Below are positions 20,038 through 30,600 of a DNA stretch of 64,000 nt, piece after piece. Numbering within the stretch: position 1 is the first letter of the stretch; each line of letters begins with the position of its first letter. The notes beneath the pieces were generated by a model, which was not told the origin of the DNA, ran no database searches, and saw only the letters and a list, made by a program, of their open reading frames with translations. The DNA comes from Phocoena phocoena (lineage: Eukaryota; Chordata; Mammalia; Artiodactyla; Phocoenidae), in contig NC_089236.1 of NCBI RefSeq assembly GCF_963924675.1, positions 33,441,319 through 33,505,318 on the forward strand. Reading direction: 5' to 3'. The position numbers were made by a program, and so were the translations under genes.

Positions 20038-20904
20038 CTAGAGAAGTTCCTTTAGCATTTGTTGTAAAGCTGGTTTGGTGGTGCTGAACTCTCTCAGCTT
20101 TTGCTTGTCTGTAAAGGTTTTAATTTCTCCATCAAATCTGAATGAGATCCTTGCTGGGTAGAGTAGTCTTGGTTGCAGGTTTTTCTCCTTCATCACTTTC
20201 AGTATGTCCTGCCACTCCCTTCTGGCTTGTAGGGTTTCTGCTGAGAAATCAGCTGTTAACTTTATGGGGATTCCCTTGTGTGTTATTTGTTGTTTTTCCC
20301 TTGCTGCTTTTAATATTTTTTCTTTGTATTTAATTTTTGACAGTTTGATTAATATGTGTCTTGGTGTATTTCTCCTTGGATTTATCCTGTATGGGACTCT
20401 CTGTGCTTCCTGGACTTGATTAACTATTTCCTTTCCCATATTAGGGAAGTTTTCAACTATAATCTCTTCAAATATTTTCTCAGTCCCTTTCTTTTTCTCT
20501 TCTTCTTCTGGAACCTCTATAATTTGAATGTTGGTCTGTTTAATGTTGTCCCAGAGGTCTCTGAGACTGTCCTCAGTTCTTTTCATTCTTTTTTCTTTAT
20601 TCTGCTCTGCAGTAGTTATTTCCACTATTTTATCTTCCAGGTCACTTATCCGTTCTTCTGCCTCAGTTATTCTGCTATTGATCCCATCTAGGGTACTTTT
20701 AATTTCATTTATTGTGTTGTTCATCGTTGCTTGTTTCATCTTTATTTCTTCTAGGTCCTTGTTAACTGTTTCTTGCATTTTGTCCATTCTACTTCCAAGA
20801 TTTCGGATCATCCTTACTATCATTATTCTGAATTCTTTTTCAGGTAGATTGCCTATTTCCTCTTCATTTGTTAGGTCTGGTGGGTTTTTATCTTGCTCCT
20901 TCAT
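20038..20904 (-). CDS. L1-A ORF1 protein, RNA-binding chaperone
   Basis: 288 codons, uninterrupted. ORF1p binds L1 RNA as a trimer. Residues about 45-110 show the Glu/Lys/Ile-rich heptad pattern of a coiled coil. Residues about 120-215 correspond to the RNA-recognition domain (EVPEEEE, ENFPNMGKE), and the C-terminal domain has PRHILIKLS and the conserved RREWQDI block. The start used is the first Met. The frame stays open 12 codons upstream to an ATA in the place where a Met would sit, so the original start may have been lost. Confidence 0.88.
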   Translation of the reverse strand: MKEQDKNPPDLTNEEEIGNLPEKEFRIMIVRMIRNLGSRMDKMQETVNKDLEEIKMKQATMNNTINEIKSTLDGINSRITEAEERISDLEDKIVEITTAEQNKEKRMKRTEDSLRDLWDNIKQTNIQIIEVPEEEEKKKGTEKIFEEIIVENFPNMGKEIVNQVQEAQRVPYRINPRRNTPRHILIKLSKIKYKEKILKAAREKQQITHKGIPIKLTADFSAETLQARREWQDILKVMKEKNLQPRLLYPARISFRFDGEIKTFTDKQKLREFSTTKPALQQMLKELL

Positions 20905-21439
20905 CTGCTGTGTGTTTTTCTGTCTTCTCCTTTTGCTTATCTTACTGTGTTTGGGGTCTCCTTTTTGCAGGCTGCAGGTTCGTAGTTCCCGTTGTTTTTG
21001 ATGTCTGTCTCCAGTGGCTAAGGTTGTTTCAGTGGGTTGTGTAGGCTTCCTGGTGGAGGGGAGTAGTGCCTGTGTTGTGGTGGATGAGCCTGGATCTTGT
21101 CTCTCTAGTGGGCAGGTTCACATCTGGTGGTGTGTTTTGGGGTGTCTGTGGCCTTATTCTGATTTTAGGCAGCCTCTCTGCTAATGGGTGGGGTTGTGTT
21201 CCTGTTTTGCTAGTTGTTTGGCATAGGTTGTCCAGCACTGTGGCTTGCTGGTCGTTGAGTGAAGCTGGGTGCTGGTGTTAAGATGGAGGTCTCTGGGAGA
21301 TTTCCGCCGTTTAATATTATGTGGAGCTGGGAGGTCTCTTGTTGACTAGTGTCCTGAAGTTGGCTCTCCTACCTCAGAGGCAGAGCCCTGACTCTTGGCT
21401 GGAGCACCAAGAGCCTTTCATCCACACGGCTCAGAATAA

Positions 21440-21600
21440 AAGGGAGAAAAAGTAGAGAGAATTAGTAGAAGTATGAGGAAAGAAAGAAGGAAAGGAGGAA
21501 AAGAAGGAAGGAAGAAAGAAGCAAAGAAGGAAAGAAAGGAGGGACGGAGGGAGGAAGGAAGGAAGGAAGGAGGGAAAGAAGTAAAAAAGAAAGAAAGAAG
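21440..21600 (+). repeat. GGAA/GAAA purine microsatellite
   Basis: A run of gga, ggaa and gaaa units over about 130 bases, inside the L1-A 5' UTR. A second, shorter run lies at 21833-21872. Confidence 0.9.
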
Positions 21601-22110
21601 ATACAGTCAAAATAAAATAAAGTGTAATACAGTTATTGAATTAAAAAATATTTAGAAAAATAAAAGGGACGGATAGAACCTTAGGACAAATGTTGGAAGC
21701 AAAGCTATACAGAGAAAATCTTACACGGAAGCATACACATACACCTTCACAAAAAGAGGTAAAGGGGGAAAAAATCATAAATCTTGCTCTCAGAGAGCAC
21801 CTCCTCAATTTGGGGTGATTCGTTGTCTAAAGGAGGGAAGGAAGGAAGGAAAGAAAGAAAGAAAGAACGAAGGTAAAGTATAATAAAGTTATTACAATTA
21901 AAATTAATTATTAAGAAAAAAATTTTTGAAAAAAAACCATGGACGGATAGAGCCCTAGGACAAATGGTGGAAGCAAGAGTATACAGACAAGATCTCACAC
22001 AGAAGCATACACGTACACATTCACAAAAAGAGGAAAAGGGAAAAAAATCATAGATCTCGCTCCTAAATTCCACCTCTTCAATTTGGGATCATTCCTTGTC
22101 TATTCAGGTA
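21555..22110 (-). repeat. Two tandem units of about 255-275 bp in the L1-A 5' UTR
   Basis: Landmarks recur in order: agtgtaatacagttatt (21621) and agtataataaagttatt (21877), gacggatagaacc (21668) and gacggatagagcc (21942), and caatttggg near 21808 and 22079. Each unit begins with a GGAA-rich run. This resembles promoter monomers in some rodent L1s, but only two units are seen. Confidence 0.75.
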
Positions 22111-23315
22111 TTCCACAGATGCAGGGTATATCAAGTTGATTGTGGAGCTTTAATCCGCTGCTTCTGAGGCTGCTGGGTGAGATTTCCCTTTCTCTTCTTT
22201 GTTCTCACAGCTCACAGGAGCTCAGCTTTGGATTTGGCCCTGCCTCTGCGTGTAGGTCGCTGGAGGGCGTCTGTTTTTTGCTCAGACAGGACGGGGTTAA
22301 AGGAGCCGCTGATTCGGGGTCTCCGGGTCACTCAGGCCGGGGGTGGGGGTGGGGGGAAGGAGGCGCACTGCGTGCGGGGCGGGCCTGCGGCGTCAGAGGC
22401 AGCGTGACGTTGCGGCAGAGGCCGGCGTGACGTTGCACCAGCCTGAGCCCCACCGTGCGTTCTCCCGGGGAAGTTGTCCCTGGATCCCGGGAAACTGACA
22501 GTGGCGGGCTGCACAGGCTCCGCGGAAGAGGGTTGGGGAGAGTGACCTGTGCTCGCACACAGGCCCCTTGGTGGCGGCAGCAGCAGCCTTAGCGTCTCCT
22601 GCCCGTCTCTGGGGTCCGCGCTTTTAGCCGCGTCTCGCGCTCGTCTTTGGGGTTCCTTTAAGCAACGCTGTTAAACCCCTCTCCTCGCGCACCAGGAAAC
22701 AAAGAGGGAAGAAAAAGTCTCTTGCCTCTTCGGCAGGTGCAGGCTTTTCCCGGAACTCCCTGCCGGCTAGTCGTGGTGCACTAACCCCTTCAGGCTATGT
22801 TCAAGCCGCCAACCCCAGTCCTCTCCCTGCGCTCTGTCCAAAACCGAAACCAGAGCCTCAGCTCACAGCCCCGCCCGCCCTGGCGGGTGAGCAGACAAGC
22901 TTCTCGGGCTGGTGAGTGCCGGTCGGCACCGATCTTCTGTGCAGGAATCTCCCCGCTTTGCCCTCCGCACCCGTCGCTGTGCACTACTCCGCGGTCCCAA
23001 AGCTCCCCCCTCCGCCTCCCGCAGTCTCCGCCTGCGGAGGGGCCTCCTAGTGTGTGGAAACTTTTCGTCCTTCACAGCTTCTTCCCACTGGTGCAGGTGC
23101 CGTCCTTATTCTTTTGTCTCTGTTTTTTCTTTTTTTCTTTTGCCCTATCCAGGTACGTGGGGAATTTCTTGCCTTTTGGGAGGTCTGAGGTCTTCTGCCA
23201 GCCTTCAGTAGGTGTTCTGTAGGAGTTGTTCCACGTGTAGATGTATTTCTGGTGTATCCGTGGGGAGGAAGGCAATCTCCGCGTCTTACTCTTCCGCCAT
23301 CTTCAAGGTCCCCCC

Positions 23316-26300
23316 TGTTTTTTTAATATTGAGCTGCATGAGCTGTTTATATGTTTTGGAGACTAATCTACTGTCCGTTGATTCATTTGCAAATATTTTC
23401 TCCCATTCTGAGGGTTGTCTTTTCATCTTGTTTATGGTTTTCTTTGTTGTGCAAAAGCTTTGAAGTTTCATTAGGTCCCATTTGTTTATTTTTGTTTTCA
23501 TTTCCATTAATCTAGGAGGTGGATCAAAAAGATCTTGCTGTGATTTATGTCAAAGAATGTTCTTCCAAAGTTTTCCTCTAAGAGGTTTATAGAGTCCGAT
23601 CTTACATTTAGGTATCGAATCCATTTTGAGTTTATTTTTGTGTACGGTGTTAGGGAGTATACTAATTTCATTCTTTTACATGTAGCTTTCCAGTTTTCCC
23701 AGCACCACTTATAGAAGGGGCTGCCTTTTCTCCATTGTATATCTTTGCCTCCTTTGTCATAGATTACTTGACCATAGGTGCATGGGTTTATCCCTGGGCT
23801 TTCTGTCTTGTTCCATTGATCTATGTTTCTGTTTTTGTGCCAGTACCATATTGTCTTGATTACTGTAGCTTTGTAGTACAGTCCGAATTCAGGGAGTCTG
23901 ATTCCTCCAGCTCCGTTTTTTTCCTTCAAGACTGCTTTGGCTATTCGGGGTCTTTTGTGTCTCCATACAAATTTTAAGATGATTTGTTCTAATTCCATAA
24001 AAAATGCCATTGGTAATTTGAAAGGGATTGCATTGAATCTGTGGATTGCTTTGTGTAGTATAATCATTTTCACAATATTGATTCTTGCAATCCAAGAACG
24101 TGGTATATCTCTCCATCTGTTGGTATCATCTTTAATTTCTTTCATCAGTGTCTTATAGTTTTCTGCATATGGGTCTTTTGTCTCCCTAGGTAAGTTTATT
24201 CCTAGGTATTTTATTCTTTTTGTTGCAATGGTAAATGGGAGTGTTTCCATAATTTCTATTTCAGATTTTTCATCATTAGTGTATAGGAATGCCAGAGATT
24301 TCTGTACATTAATTTTGTATCCTGCTATTTTACCAAATTCATTGATTAGCTCTAATAGTTTTCTGGTGGCATTTATAGGATTATCTACATATAGTATCAT
24401 GTCATCTGCAAACAGTGACAGTTTTACTTCTTCTTTTCCAATTTGTATTCCTTTTATTTCTTTTTCTTCTCTGATTGCTGTGGCTAGGACTTCCAAAACT
24501 ATGTTGAATAATAGTGCTGAGAGTGGACATCCTTGTCTCATTCCTGATCTTAGAAGAAATGCTTTCAGTTTTTCACCACTGAGAATGATGTTTGCTGTGG
24601 GTTTGTTTTACATGGCCTTTATTATGTTGAGGTAGGTTCCCTCTAGGACCACTTTCTGGAGAGTTTTTATCATAAATTGGTGTTGAATTTTGTCAAAAGC
24701 TTTTTCTGCATCTATTGAGATGATCATATGGTTTTTGTTCTTCAATTTTTTGGTATGGTGTATCACATTGATTGATTTGCGTATATTGAAGAATCCTTGC
24801 ATCCCTGGGATAAATCCCACTTGATCATGGTGTATGATCCTTTTAATGTGTTGTTGGATTCTGTTTGCTAGTATTTTTGCATCTATGTTCATCAATTATA
24901 TTGGTCTGTAATTTTCTTTTTTTGTAGTAGCTTTGTCTGGTTTTGGTATCAGGGTGATGATGGTCTCCTAGAATGAGTTTGGTAGTGTTCCTCCCTCTGC
25001 AATTTTTTGGAAGAGTTTGAGAAGGATGGGTGTTAACTCTTCTCTAAATGCTTGATAGAATTCACCTGTGAAGCCATCTGGTCCTGGACTTTTGTTTGTT
25101 GGAAGATTTTTCGTCACAGTTTCAATTTCATTACTTGTGATTGGTCTGCTCACATTTTCTGTTTCTTCTTGGTTCAGTCTTGGAAAGTTATTCCTTTCTA
25201 AGAATTTGTCCATTTCTTCCAGGTTGTCCATTTTATTGGCATAGAGTTGCTTGTAGTAGTCTCTTAGGATGCTTTCTTATTCTGCTGCGTCTGTTGTAAC
25301 TTCTCCTTTTTCATTTCTAATTTTATTGATTTGAGTTTTCTCCCACTTTTTCTTGATGAGTCTGGCTAAAGGTTTATCAATTTTGTTTATCGTCTCAAAG
25401 AACTAGCTTTTAGTTTTATTGATCTTTGGTATTGTTTTGTTTGTTTCTATTTTATTTATTTCTGCTCTGATCTTTATGATTTCTTTCATTTTGCTAACTT
25501 TGGGTTTTGTTTGTTCTTCTTTCTCTAGTTCCTTTAGGTGTATGGTTAGATTGTTTACTTGAGATTTTTCTTGTTTCTTGAGGTAGGCTTGTATAGCTAT
25601 AAACTTCCCTCTTAGAACTGCTTTTTCTGCATCCCATAGGTTTTGGATCATCGTGCTTTCATTGTCACTGGTCTCTAGGTATTTTTTGATTTCCTCTTTG
25701 ATTTATTCAGTGATCTCTTGGTTATTTGGTAATGTATTGTTTAGCCTCCATGTGTCTGTGTTTTTTATGTTTTTTTCCCTGTAATTCATTTCTAATCTCA
25801 TAGCGTTGTGGTCAGAAAAGATGCTTGGTGTGATTGCAATTTTCTTAAATTTACTGAGGCTTGATTTGTGACCCAAGATGTGATCTATCCTGGAGAATGT
25901 TCCATGTGCACTTAGGAAGAAAGTGTAATCTGCTGTTTTTGGATGGAATGTCCTATAAATATCAATTAAATCTATCTGGTCTATTGTGTCATTTAAAGCT
26001 TCTGTTTCCTTATTTATTTTCTTTTTGGATGCTCTGTCCATTGGTGTAAGTGAGGTGTTAACGTCCCCCAGTATTATTGTATTACTGTCAATTTCCTCTT
26101 TTGTAGCTGTTAGCAGTTGCCTTATGTGTTCAGGTGCTCCTATGTTGGGTGCATATATATTTATAATTGTTATATCTTCTTCTTGGATTGATCCCTTATT
26201 ATGTAGTGTCCTTCCTTGTCTCTTGTAACATTCTTTGTTTTAAAGTCCATTTTATCTGATATGAGTATAGCTACTCCAGCTTTCTTTTGATTTCCATTTG

Positions 26301-26480
26301 CATGGAGTATCTTTTTCCATCCCCTCACTTTCAGTCTGTATGTGTCCCATGTCTGAAGTGGGTCTCTTGTAGACAGCATATATATGGGTCTTGTTTCTGT
26401 ATCCATTCAGGAAGCATGTGTCTTTTGGTTGGAGCATTTAATCCATTCACGTTTAAGGTAATTATCAATATGTATGTTCC
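23316..26480 (-). pseudogene. L1-B ORF2 remnant
   Basis: Pieces of endonuclease (26406-26170, 26041-25703) and reverse transcriptase (25231-24968, 24895-24608, 24541-23507) lie in order but different frames. The piece from 24541 keeps FADD and runs 344 codons before frame loss near 23507. The start Met of ORF2 is not intact. The 3' end is missing at 23316. Confidence 0.88.
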
Positions 26481-26559
26481 TGTGACGAATTTTCTTAATT
26501 GTTTTGGGTTTGTTTTTGTAGGTCCTTTTCTTCTCCTGTATTTCCCACTTAAAGAAGTT

Positions 26560-27447
26560 CCTTTAACGTTTGTTGTAGAGCTGGGTTGGTGGTGCTGAAT
26601 TCTATTAGTTTTTGCTTGTCTGTAAAGCTTTTGATTTCACCATCGAATCTGAATGAGGTCCTGCTGGGTAGAGTAATCTTGGTTGTCGGTTCTTCCCTTT
26701 CATCACTTTAAGTATATCGTGCCACTCCCTTCTGCCTTGTAGAGTTCCTGCTGAGAAATCAGCTGTTAACCTTATGGGAGTTCCCTTGTATGTTATTTTT
26801 CGTTTTTCCCTTGCTGCTTTCAATAATTTTTCTTTGTCTTTAATTTTTGCTAATTTGATTACTATGTGTCTTAGCATATTTCTCCTTGGGTTTATCCTGC
26901 CTGGGACTCTCTGCACTTCCTGGACTCAGGTGGCTGTTTCCTTTCCCATGTTAGGGAAGTTTTCGAATATAATCTCTTCAAATATTTTCTCTGGTCCTTT
27001 CTCTCTCTCTTCTCCTTCTGGGACCCCTATAATGCTAATATTGTTGCGTTTATTGCTGTCCTGGAGGTCTCTTATGCTGTTTTCATTACTTTTCATTCTT
27101 TTTTCTTTATTCTGTTCCACAGCAGAATTCCACCATTCTGTCTTCCAGGTCACTTATCTGTTCTTCTGCCTCAGTTATTCTGCTATTGATTCCTTCTAGT
27201 GTAGTTTTCATTTCAGTTATTGTAATGTTCATCTCTGTTTGTTCTTTAATTTTTCTAGGTCTTTGTTAAGCATTTCTTGCATGTTCTGGATCTTTGCCTC
27301 CGTTCTTTTTCTGAGGTCCTGGATCATCTTCACTATCATTATTTTGAATTCTTTTTCCAGCAGGTTGCCTATCTCCACTTCATTTAGTTGTTTTTCTGGG
27401 TTTTTATCTTGTTCCTTCAACTGGTACGTAGCCCTCTGCCTTTTCAT
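26560..27447 (-). pseudogene. L1-B ORF1 remnant
   Basis: Three frame-shifted pieces (27447-27229, 27153-26926, 26916-26605) correspond to the coiled coil, RNA-recognition and C-terminal parts of ORF1p by likeness to L1-A ORF1. It cannot make a full protein. Confidence 0.85.
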
Positions 27448-28337
27448 CTTGTCTATCTTTCTGTGAATGTGGTTTTTGTTCCACAGGCTGCATGATTGTA
27501 GTTCTTCTTGCTCCTGCTTTCTGCCCTCTGGTGTATGAGGCTATCTAAGAGGCTTAATGGGAGTTACTGGTGTTGGGTAGAGCTGGGTTTGCTCTGGTGG
27601 GCAGAGCTCAGTAAAACTTTAATCCACTTGACTGCTGATGGGTAGGGCTAAGTTCCCTCCCTGTTGGTTGTTTGGCATGAGGCAACCCAACACTGGAGCC
27701 TACCTGGGCTCTTTGCTGGGGCTAATGGCAGACTCTGGGAGGGCTCCCACCAAGGAGTACTTTCCTGAACTTTTGCTGCCAGTGTCATTGTCCCCACGGT
27801 GAGCCACTGACACCCTTCGCCTCTGCAGGAGAGCCTACAACACTGGCACATAGGTCTGATTCAGTCTCCCCTAGGGTCACTGCTCCTTCCCCTGGATCCC
27901 AATGTGAACACTACTTTGTGTGTGCCCTCCAAGTGTGGAGTCTCTGTTTCCCCCAGTCCTGTCAAAGTCCTGCAATCAATTCCCACTAGGTTTCAGCGTC
28001 TGACTTTCTTGGAATTCCTCCTCCCATTGCCAAACCCCCAGGTTGGGAAGCCTGACATGCAGCTCAGAACCTTCACTCCAGTGGGTGGACTTCTGTGGTA
28101 TAAGTGCTCTCCAGTCTGTGAGTCACCCACCCACCAATTATGAGATTTGATTTTACTGTTATTCCACCCCTCCTACCATCTTATTGTGGCCTCTCCTTTG
28201 TCTTTGGATGTGGGGTATTTTTTTGGTGAGTTCCAGTGTCTTCCTGTCAATGATTGTCCAGTAGCCAGTTGTGATTCTGGTGTTCTCGCAAGAGGGAGTG
28301 AGAGCACGTCCTTCTACTCCGCCATCTTGGTTCCTCC
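27448..28337 (-). promoter_or_regulatory. L1-B 5' UTR
   Basis: About 0.9 kb, less than half the L1-A 5' UTR and without its purine-rich tandem units or CpG-dense block. It ends at a YY1-type AAGATGGCGG motif. Confidence 0.7.
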
Positions 28338-28530
28338 TCAAAACTTAACTAACTTTTGAGACTGCTAGATTATAAAGGAATTAACATTATGAGACTATTT
28401 TTACAAAGTTTAAGAAAGAAAACGAGGTATGGTGCAACTGAAGAAGAATAGAATTCTTTGAACTTGGTGGTAGCAATTGGAAAGGTAGAGATCATCTTTA
28501 AAGGAAGAAGAAGGACAGAAAAAAAACAGG
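28338..28530. other. Unassigned flank right of the L1 cluster
   Basis: I looked here for the missing 3' part of the ancient LTR and did not find it. Nothing else is recognised. Confidence 0.4.
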
Positions 28531-28745
28531 GGCTTTGAAAGCAGAAGACCTGAGTTATATCCAGTGCTACTCTTTGCTAGCTATGTGACCCGGGGCAACC
28601 TGCTAAAACTTTCCAAACTTTAATTACCTTGCCTATAAAATGAGAGATATAGTTTTACCTCACAAGTTTGTTCTGAAGATTAATTGAATTAAAATAAGCA
28701 AATCACAGTACTTTGCACATAGTAAGTCTCAATAAATTCCATTTG
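28530..28745 (+). repeat. MIR element
   Basis: Shows the MIR core and tail: ctagctatgtgacccggggcaa, then a pyrimidine-poor aaaatgagag stretch and ctttgcacatagtaag. This is an old tRNA-derived mammalian SINE. Confidence 0.75.
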
Positions 28746-28794
28746 TACCCCACTCAGCTGATTTCTTTTAGTTCTGATCTATGTTATTAATATT

Positions 28795-28915
28795 TAAGTC
28801 TCTGGATTATTTCATTTATTCAGTCATTTAAACATTCATTGAATACATACAATACACCTGGCACTGTGATAGGTGCTGGGAATCCAAAGATAAATAATTC
28901 AAAATCCCTCCTGCT
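28795..28915 (-). repeat. L2 3' end fragment
   Basis: The phrase attcattgaatacatac followed by cctggcactgtgataggtgctggga is the typical L2 tail read on its antisense strand. Confidence 0.6.
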
Positions 28916-29199
28916 GGGTATAATCATTTACAAGAGGAGAAATACCAATAAATAATACAGTAGAGGATAATAGAAGAATAGAACAGTGCAGGGGTCCAGA
29001 AGAGAACACATTGTCCCTGCCTGGAAGGTGAGGGCAGGTATATATCATAGATCTGTGGCTGCTTTGGCAACTGCTACTCCATAAATGTGTCCAAATGGAG
29101 ACTTTTTTCAACCAAACAGTCCTAGTAATTCTTTAAAGAATTCTCCCATTTATTAGACACCAGTGAAAAGTGATAAGGAAGTCCCAACCACAGGCGAAG

Positions 29200-29400
29200 G
29201 CAGAATTGCTAAGTCCAAGTGCCTGGGTCAGTATCCGTGTTCCATTCTTTATTAACTGTGTGCCCTTATGCAGGTAATTTAGCCTCTCTGAGCATGTTTC
29301 CTCACCTGGACATAATAATTGCACCTACCTCATTGACTACTAAAAGAAGAAAAAATTATGTGAAACATTGAACTCTGTGGTATTAAGTAGTCAGTATTAG
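29200..29400 (+). repeat. MIR element
   Basis: Contains ttaactgtgtgcccttatgcaggtaatttagcctctctgag in MIR order, followed by cctacctcattgac. Confidence 0.7.
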
Positions 29401-29812
29401 CTGTTGTCTAAGAATTCTCACAAACATTAAAATAGATGGTTTCTTATTTTAAAAACATGTTCCATTTATAACAGCAAAAATAAAAAGACCCATTCAAGCC
29501 TGTTACTCACAAGTTCTCTGGGCTACCTGCTCTCCCTCTGTGTGACACACTGCTACTTGGGGAAGCAGCAAGAAAAGGAAAAAGCTCTACTGAAAGCTCT
29601 ACTATTCCCTGTCCTCATAAGTTCACTCACAGAAACAGTTACCCCGCTATAAAGTGGGAAACTGGTCATACTTAGGGAGGTCCTAGGAGCAGAAACCTCT
29701 GTGAAATTGCCTCTTTGAAGGACATAATTGTGTTTTGATTCAAAGTTTAGTTACGACCATTCTGAACACGATTTCCCACGAGTCTCTACAATATAAGCTC
29801 TTTTGAGATTAC
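29400..29812. other. Unassigned single-copy-looking sequence
   Basis: No repeat or coding signal is recognised. Confidence 0.4.
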
Positions 29813-29822
29813 ATTTATTTAC

Positions 29823-30022
29823 TTTTTTTGGGGGGACGTGGGCCTCACTGTTGCGGCCTCTCCCGCTGTGGAGCACAGGCTCCGGACGCGCAGGCTCAGC
29901 GGCCATGGCTCACGGGCCCAGCCGCTCCGCGGCATGTGGGATCTTCCCGGACTGGGGCACAAACCTGTGTCCCCTGCATCGGCAGGCAGAATCTCAACCA
30001 CTGCGCCACCAGGGAAGCCCAA
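29823..30022 (-). mobile_element. Cetacean tRNA-derived SINE, short form
   Basis: The minus-strand head GGGCTTCCCTGGTGGCGCAG lies at the right end and the T-run at the left is its A-tail. A perfect 15-base target duplication (atttatttacttttt) lies at 29813-29827 and 30023-30037. The perfect duplication suggests a fairly young copy. Confidence 0.93.
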
Positions 30023-30149
30023 ATTTATTTACTTTTTATTCTTCCCTACCACCTGGCATGATACCTGATACATAAAAGATGTTCCCAAATGATGTTTAAA
30101 TGTAAAAGTAAAGTTATATATATGAATGCAACCTGCACCAAAGCCATGT

Positions 30150-30600
30150 TCAGGAATAATTTATTAAAAAAAAAATTTTTTTAATCACTTTTTAAGTTGA
30201 AGTATTTAAATGCAAACATGTCATTCTCTGGTACCAGCTGGGTGTTTGGTTCCTTTGGCTTTGTTTTCACATCCCCGGTAACCTGGACATGGACACAGAC
30301 ACACACATACTTGTTCTTTGTTGTTTTAACAGCACATGGTGGTGGTGGTTGAGGTTTGGCTTTGGTTTTCGGTGTCACAAAGTCAGCTCCTGGACTGCAG
30401 TACGACTCCGAGCTCAGAGGCAACAGGGACAGATGCCAAAGCCTTAACTTGCGAATAATCTCTGCTTCCTCCTCTCAGGAGCTCACACAATTCATGGATC
30501 TGGAGAGGCCTGCCACACCTTTCAGCTGTATTAGGTTGTAATTCATCTTCAGAACCAGAAGATTCCAAATGTAAAGGCCAAACTACTCGGAAGCTGCTCT
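30150..30600 (-). other. Coding-like segment, possible processed pseudogene fragment
   Basis: On the minus strand two overlapping frames (30568-30383, 30423-30181) give low-complexity but protein-like text. One contains SSGSEDELQPNT and the other DFVTPKTKAKPQPPPP. The left edge meets an A-rich tail in minus sense (30170-30182). I do not recognise a parent protein. It may be chance. Confidence 0.2.

Larger units (their letters stand above)
18738..23315 (-). mobile_element. L1-A, 5' part (ORF2 start, ORF1, 5' UTR)
   Basis: Continues the L1 interrupted by the provirus. On the minus strand the order from the right is a 2.4-kb GC-rich 5' UTR, ORF1, a 58-base spacer and the ORF2 endonuclease part. 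The 5' terminus (about 23315) has the AAGATGGCGG motif at 23296-23305, the YY1-type site that L1 elements carry at their start, so the element is full length. Confidence 0.93.
20905..23315 (-). promoter_or_regulatory. L1-A 5' UTR with CpG-rich promoter
   Basis: About 2.4 kb. The segment 22330-23060 is GC- and CpG-rich, as expected for an L1 internal promoter. The terminal YY1-type site is at 23296-23305. Two diverged tandem units with purine microsatellites occupy 21555-22110. The apparent reading frames here on either strand are composition effects. Confidence 0.8.
23316..28337 (-). mobile_element. L1-B, older L1 lacking its 3' end
   Basis: The minus-strand L1 runs from its 5' terminus (AAGATGGCGG near 28317-28326) through a 0.9-kb 5' UTR, ORF1 and most of ORF2. 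It stops at tgtttttttaatattgagc, which equals the L1-A sequence near 8365. The final ~1 kb (ORF2 end and 3' UTR) is absent. The ORFs are riddled with frameshifts and stops, so it is older than L1-A. Confidence 0.92.

Noticed and set aside
21066..21281. Frames within the L1-A 5' UTR near ORF1
   Set aside because: Inside L1 noncoding sequence and not matched in L1-B.
21440..21600. Purine repeat as a CRISPR-like or satellite array
   Set aside because: No spacer-repeat structure. It is a simple GGAA/GAAA microsatellite in a mammalian L1.
22140..23275. Overlapping open frames of 60-141 codons on both strands
   Set aside because: They fall in the CpG-rich L1-A 5' UTR, where stops are rare by composition. 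There is no domain and no continuity with ORF1.
28338..28540. Missing 3' half of the ancient LTR beyond the L1 cluster
   Set aside because: The short likeness around ctaacttttgag to the LTR phrase taatcttttgac does not extend, so I do not claim the LTR resumes there.
29803..30075. Several 67-90 codon frames on both strands
   Set aside because: They are the GC-rich cetacean SINE. Identical text recurs at 40824 and 58919 because the element is repeated.
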